Shown here: piece after piece, positions 60,411-64,000 of the stretch
Numbering within the stretch: the stretch's first letter is position 1
Layout: every line of letters starts with the position of its first letter
Assembly (NCBI GenBank): GCA_015064945.1
Contig: SVRF01000003.1
Span: forward strand, 17,810 to 81,809
Direction: 5' to 3'
Length of the DNA stretch: 64,000 nt
Origin: Oscillospiraceae bacterium
GTDB lineage: Bacteria; Bacillota; Clostridia; Oscillospirales; CAG-382
Program-made: the position numbers and the translations under genes
Notes under the pieces: model-generated
The model's input: the letters and a program-made list of their open reading frames with translations, nothing else
Database searches by the model: none
What the model was told of the DNA's origin: nothing

Positions 60411-60770
60411 ATGCTAAACAAACTTTTTAAAGGCGTAATGGAAGCGGACGAAGCGCCTGTGGTTATTTGCGATGTCAACAACACAGTCGTATATATGAAC
60501 TCTGCAGCATTGAAAAGATATAAACTTGATTTGACCGGTAAAAGTATTATGTCCTGCCACAACGCCGACTCTGTAAAAAAGATAGAACAAGTTGTGGAAT
60601 GGTTTAAAAAAAGCACCAAGAACAACAAGGTGTACACCTACCGCAACGACAAAGAGAACAAGGACGTTTATATGATAGCCCTGCGAGATAGCGACGGCAC
60701 TCTTTTGGGCTATTATGAAAAGCACGAGTACAGGAATGCGGAAACGGCACAGCTTTACGGCACAAGATAA
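60411..60770 (+). CDS. Single-domain PAS protein
   Basis: 119 aa. One PAS domain: APVVICDVNNTVVYMNSAAL at the start and IALRDSDGTLLGYYE at the end, with a ligand-binding-type core between. No output domain. It may sense a small molecule or redox state and pass it to a partner. Monocistronic. Confidence 0.82.
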   Translation: MLNKLFKGVMEADEAPVVICDVNNTVVYMNSAALKRYKLDLTGKSIMSCHNADSVKKIEQVVEWFKKSTKNNKVYTYRNDKENKDVYMIALRDSDGTLLGYYEKHEYRNAETAQLYGTR

Positions 60771-60800
60771 AAAATCCCCGAAAAAATCGGGGATTTTTTC
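60768..60800. terminator. Bidirectional terminator
   Basis: AAAAAATCCCCG pairs with CGGGGATTTTTTC between convergent genes. Confidence 0.92.
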
Positions 60801-63800
60801 TATTCTACAGGCACGGTAAGAGTATGCTCCCCTTCCTCAAGCTTTAAAGGAAAGGATATGGGCTTGCCGTCGTAGCTGAGGGCTGCCCCTTTATGAGCTT
60901 TGACGGTTAAAATTCCTTTGTACGAGACCGTTGCCGTGTATTCCATCAACGGCTTTGCAGATGCTAAACAATCAAAGCCGCTGAATTTCAGCCCCATAAA
61001 CAACTCCAGCACCGTTTTGCAATACCACGCCGCCGCACCTGTATAATGGCTCCAGCCCATACGCCCCATCTGACCCTTGGCGGTGTAGATATCTGCGGCG
61101 ATAGCGTAGGGCTCGCCCTTATATTTGGCGTAAACAGCGCTGTCTTCACTACGCTTAAGAGGATTTATCCACTCCAGCAGGGAATACGCCTTATCGGTCA
61201 TCCCGCAAAGGGCAAGGGCGGCGACAAACCACACGGCGGCGTGGGTATACTGACCGCCGTTTTCCCTTATTCCCTTGGCGTAGGCGTTTATATAGCCTGC
61301 GTACTCCGTGTCTCTGCCAAAGGCAGGGGTAAACAGCTTAAGCAGTCGGTTTTCCTTATCGTAAAGCCTGCCGAAGGCGGTTTCCATGGCGGTGGCGCAC
61401 CGGTCTTTGTCTGCACCCGCAAACACCGCAAAGGCTTGCACCAAGGCGTCTATCTCGCAAGCTCCTCTGCCGTCGATCCCCAAAGCTGTGCCGTTACCGC
61501 TGTATGCCCTGATATATCGATCCTTTAGGAAGGTCTTTTCCGCTGTTTTTAGCATTTCTGCCGCCTGCTCTTTAAGACTTTCATCGCCTGTTATCTCCGA
61601 AAACTTATTAAGCGCTATGACGTACAGGAATGCGCTGAATACGCTTTCCGCCCCCTCACCAAGGTGGGAGAAAGCGTCGTTCCAGTCACAGCTACCCATA
61701 AGGGGCAGACCGTGGGCTCCAAAGCGCTTGCCGTACTCAAGAGCACGGCGACAGTGTTTCTCCAAACTTTCGGTATATTCTGTACTGTCAGCCGCCTCGT
61801 AACGCTCGTTTTCCGCACCTAAGGGCGGCGACTCAAGATAGCTCACCTGACTGCTCAGCACGCTTCTGTCCCCCGTTTTCTCCACGTATTCTGCCACGGC
61901 AATAGGAAGCCACAAAAAGTCGTCACTGCACTTGGTTTTTACGCCGTATATTTTGCCGCCGCGCTTATTGGGATGCCACCAATGCTGTACGCTTCCATCG
62001 GTGTACTGACGGGAGGCGGCACGCAGCAGATGGCAACGGACTGTCTTTGGTATTGCATACATAAGGAACATACAGTCCTGCAATTGATCTCTGAAACCGT
62101 AAGCACCGCCGCTTTGATAAAAAGCACCACGGGCAAAGAAACGGCATGCCGCCACTTGATAGGGAGCGAAAAGGTTGAACATAGTCTCAAGTGCGCCGTC
62201 GCCTACAAGCTTTACAGGCGGCAAAAAGCGCTTTGCAAAGGCAACAGCCCCAGCTTTTAATTGGTCAAAGCCCTTTTCCGCATATCGGTCGCAGACATTG
62301 GATGCCTCCGTTTTGCTTGGGGCACCGCCTATTAAAAACTGCATATCAGTGCCTTTTTGAGCAAGGACAAGGCTGTCCTCTATTTGGTTTTCCCCGTAGA
62401 GATACCCGTTAAGGCTTTTGTAAAGCTTTGGCGCTCCGAGACAAACCGCAAATCCGCAAAAGCCCTTTAAGAAGGAATTTTTCGGATCGGTAAAACACAG
62501 CCCTGCCCCTACCCTAAAGCTTAATTCTTCCGCAAATGCCGTAGGGGCAGGTTTTAGAACAAGCAGGCTGTCTACAGGCTCGGCAAAGCTGAGGCGCAAA
62601 GCCTTAATGGGCAGTAAAGCGCCGACAAACAACTCTATTTTGTATTCCTTGCCTTGCACCGCACCGCTGTAGCTTGCAGTCCCGTGCTCAAAACGCACGG
62701 TGGAAGCGCAGGCAACAAGGTCGTAAAGCTTGCCGTCTATATGGGCGTAAAGACGCTCGCCGTCGTCACAGCCGCCGTAAGGGTCGCCGCTGAATGCGCC
62801 GATACGACCAAGGGCGGCGTTGCCGTAAAAGCTGTAGCCCAAGGTGGACTGAGTCACCACACTGCCAAAGCTTTTGCCCGACAAAATATAAGAAAACGGC
62901 AAACCCTGCCCCATATCCTTATCCACGGTAAATCCATCGGCATCATAGGCGCCGCCGCCCACTATATGCCCTGCCTTGGGCAAGGAACGGCCGTGGGATT
63001 TTACAACGGGCGGCAAAGGAGAAAATATCTCCGTCGTTTTCTCTGTACTCAAGGGTAGATCATCGCTTTCCCCATAGTATACGGCGGCGTCTTTAAACAA
63101 GGCGATGCTATGCGCATCCCTGCCGTCCGCAAAAAATATGCCGCCTCGCTTTCCTAAAAAGTGTCGGCATTTCAATATTCCCAGCAGTTTATGCATAGCG
63201 TTTCGTAAAGGCGCTTGGTAAGAGTCCTCCTCCCACAGCAGAAACACCAGCTCTATGCGGACGTTAAGGGTGGCAAGCTTTTTAAAAAGCTCCAGATAAA
63301 ACCTTGCGTCACTCTCACACCCCTCACGCACGAGCACGGCAACTATGGGGTAGTCCCCTGATACGCCGTGACTCCACAAAGCTTCTTCAGTAGCTAAAGG
63401 AGTTTTTGCAAAGCGCTTGCGACCGTAGAAAACGCCTGCAAGTACAGGGTTTTCCCTGTTACCGAAAACAGATGCACTTACCGTCATCCCGCCTAATTGG
63501 CGAGATGCATTAAGCCTTTCCAAGCATTCACGCCTGCTGTGCCCAACTGACACAACGAGCCTTGCCGTACCTCCTGCCAATGGCGGTGTTTTTATAAGGC
63601 ACAAAGGATTTACACAAACACCTACAGCGCCCGTGTAGCTTTCTTTTATCAAATCCTTTGGGCTGTAGATAGAGAATGCTCCGTAGCTTTCTTTGTTGGT
63701 CTCGTAGCTTATGGGAATACGCGGGTCATCCAGTCCAACCGCCATAAACAGGCAATCTCTGCCTCCTCTGCTGTTTTTGCAGTAGAGGAGGGCGGCGGAA

Positions 63801-63842
63801 CTTTTGTCGTATTCGGCGCTGATAAACAGGCGGACTCTCTTG
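60800..63842 (-). CDS. GH94-type glycoside phosphorylase (5' end lost at a junction)
   Basis: At least 981 aa from the first ATG (63745), but the frame stays open to about 63842 and family members carry roughly 190 more N-terminal residues. The [13 protein letters not shown] region, [11 protein letters not shown], the GSCDWNDAF motif with the catalytic Asp, and the C-terminal [15 protein letters not shown] segment place it with NdvB/beta-1,2-oligoglucan or chitobiose phosphorylases. These use phosphate to split beta-glycosides. No signal peptide is visible. The N-terminal sandwich domain is cut by the 63816-63845 junction. Confidence 0.85.
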
Positions 63843-64000
63843 CATTAGATAAAGAAGAAAATCCAGCATTAGGTTATCGTGCGATTCGTATTTGTTTAAC
63901 ACAGCCAGAAGTATTTAAGACACAGATTCGAGCATTACTTCGTGCAGCAGTATATGGAAACCTTTCGGTTATGTATCCTATGATTATCTCTCCATGGGAA
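63816..64000 (+). CDS. ptsI: Internal fragment of PTS enzyme I (partial at both ends)
   Basis: The frame reads [25 protein letters not shown]..., then [13 protein letters not shown] and MYPMI, a mid-protein piece of enzyme I of the phosphotransferase system (about 61 residues). Codons are AT-rich (GCA, TTA, GAA, CGT), unlike the neighbouring gene. There is no start; the sequence begins abruptly against the GH94 gene on the other strand. Confidence 0.8.

Noticed and set aside
63746..63842. Treating 63745 as the true start of the GH94 protein
   Set aside because: The frame is open and protein-like upstream to about 63842 and family members need more N-terminal sequence; no ribosome site precedes the ATG at 63745.

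Overview
The window reads as a low-to-mid GC, gut-type, spore-forming-lineage Firmicute of the class Clostridia, probably a metagenome-assembled contig. Grounds: a division and cell wall (dcw) cluster of Gram-positive layout with a PASTA-domain penicillin-binding protein, a spoIID-spoIIQ pair, BlaI/M56 sensor pairs, dockerin domains, GGAGG ribosome binding sites, TTGACA/TATAAT promoters, and an infC gene with an AUC start. Species cannot be assigned from the sequence alone.

Layout. 1-9150 (minus strand): mraZ-rsmH-ftsL-PBP-murF-mraY-ftsW-murG, with a promoter and period-10 MraZ boxes upstream; murE and murD are missing from their usual slots. 9268-20585: an exported TraB/GumN lipoprotein, a small coiled-coil membrane protein, spoIIQ and spoIID, a membrane protein, a C39-like exported protein, tRNA-Leu, an accessory island of hairpin arrays with a four-helix-bundle gene and an XRE-controlled membrane protein, then nagA and a GH3 hexosaminidase. 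20632-30358: a BlaI/M56 pair with a lipocalin-like ectodomain, a VanG-lineage D-Ala-D-Ala ligase, a phosphodiester glycosidase, and a split 2-hydroxyacyl-CoA dehydratase activase system. 30484-34692: a giant GLUG/EEP/dockerin exported protein. 34825-39053 (minus): a tight five-gene operon of HprK-like kinase, PqqD, S26-like peptidase, nucleotidyltransferase-MORN fusion and PAP2-like membrane protein. 39262-46863: an ApgM-type mutase, a beta-lactamase-fold lipoprotein carrying an FtsL-like tail, a cohesin/dockerin protein, a SLOG protein, two paralogous lipoproteins and an exported MBL-fold lipoprotein. 46918-55229: a second BlaI/M56 system whose giant ectodomain shares its domains with two secreted dockerin proteins encoded directly downstream. 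55667-60800: tRNA-Arg, aspartokinase, a YigZ-like protein, a NusG-II protein, a Gx transporter, infC-rpmI-rplT with a leader, rpsU and a PAS protein. 60800-63840: a GH94-type phosphorylase cut at its 5' end by a junction into a ptsI fragment (63816-64000) of different codon style, which is most simply an assembly chimera.

Taken together, the window is dominated by envelope biology: peptidoglycan precursor synthesis and division, spore-engulfment cell-wall proteins, two BlaI/M56 signalling systems with distinct operators, exported Ser/Glu-linker lipoproteins, and a dockerin/cohesin surface complex. The most promising undescribed items are the kinase-PqqD-S26-nucleotidyltransferase/MORN-PAP2 operon, the M56 sensor co-encoded with secreted copies of its own ectodomain, an FtsL/DivIC-like tail transplanted next to the lipobox of a serine hydrolase, and hairpin arrays enclosed by outer inverted repeats beside a four-helix-bundle gene.
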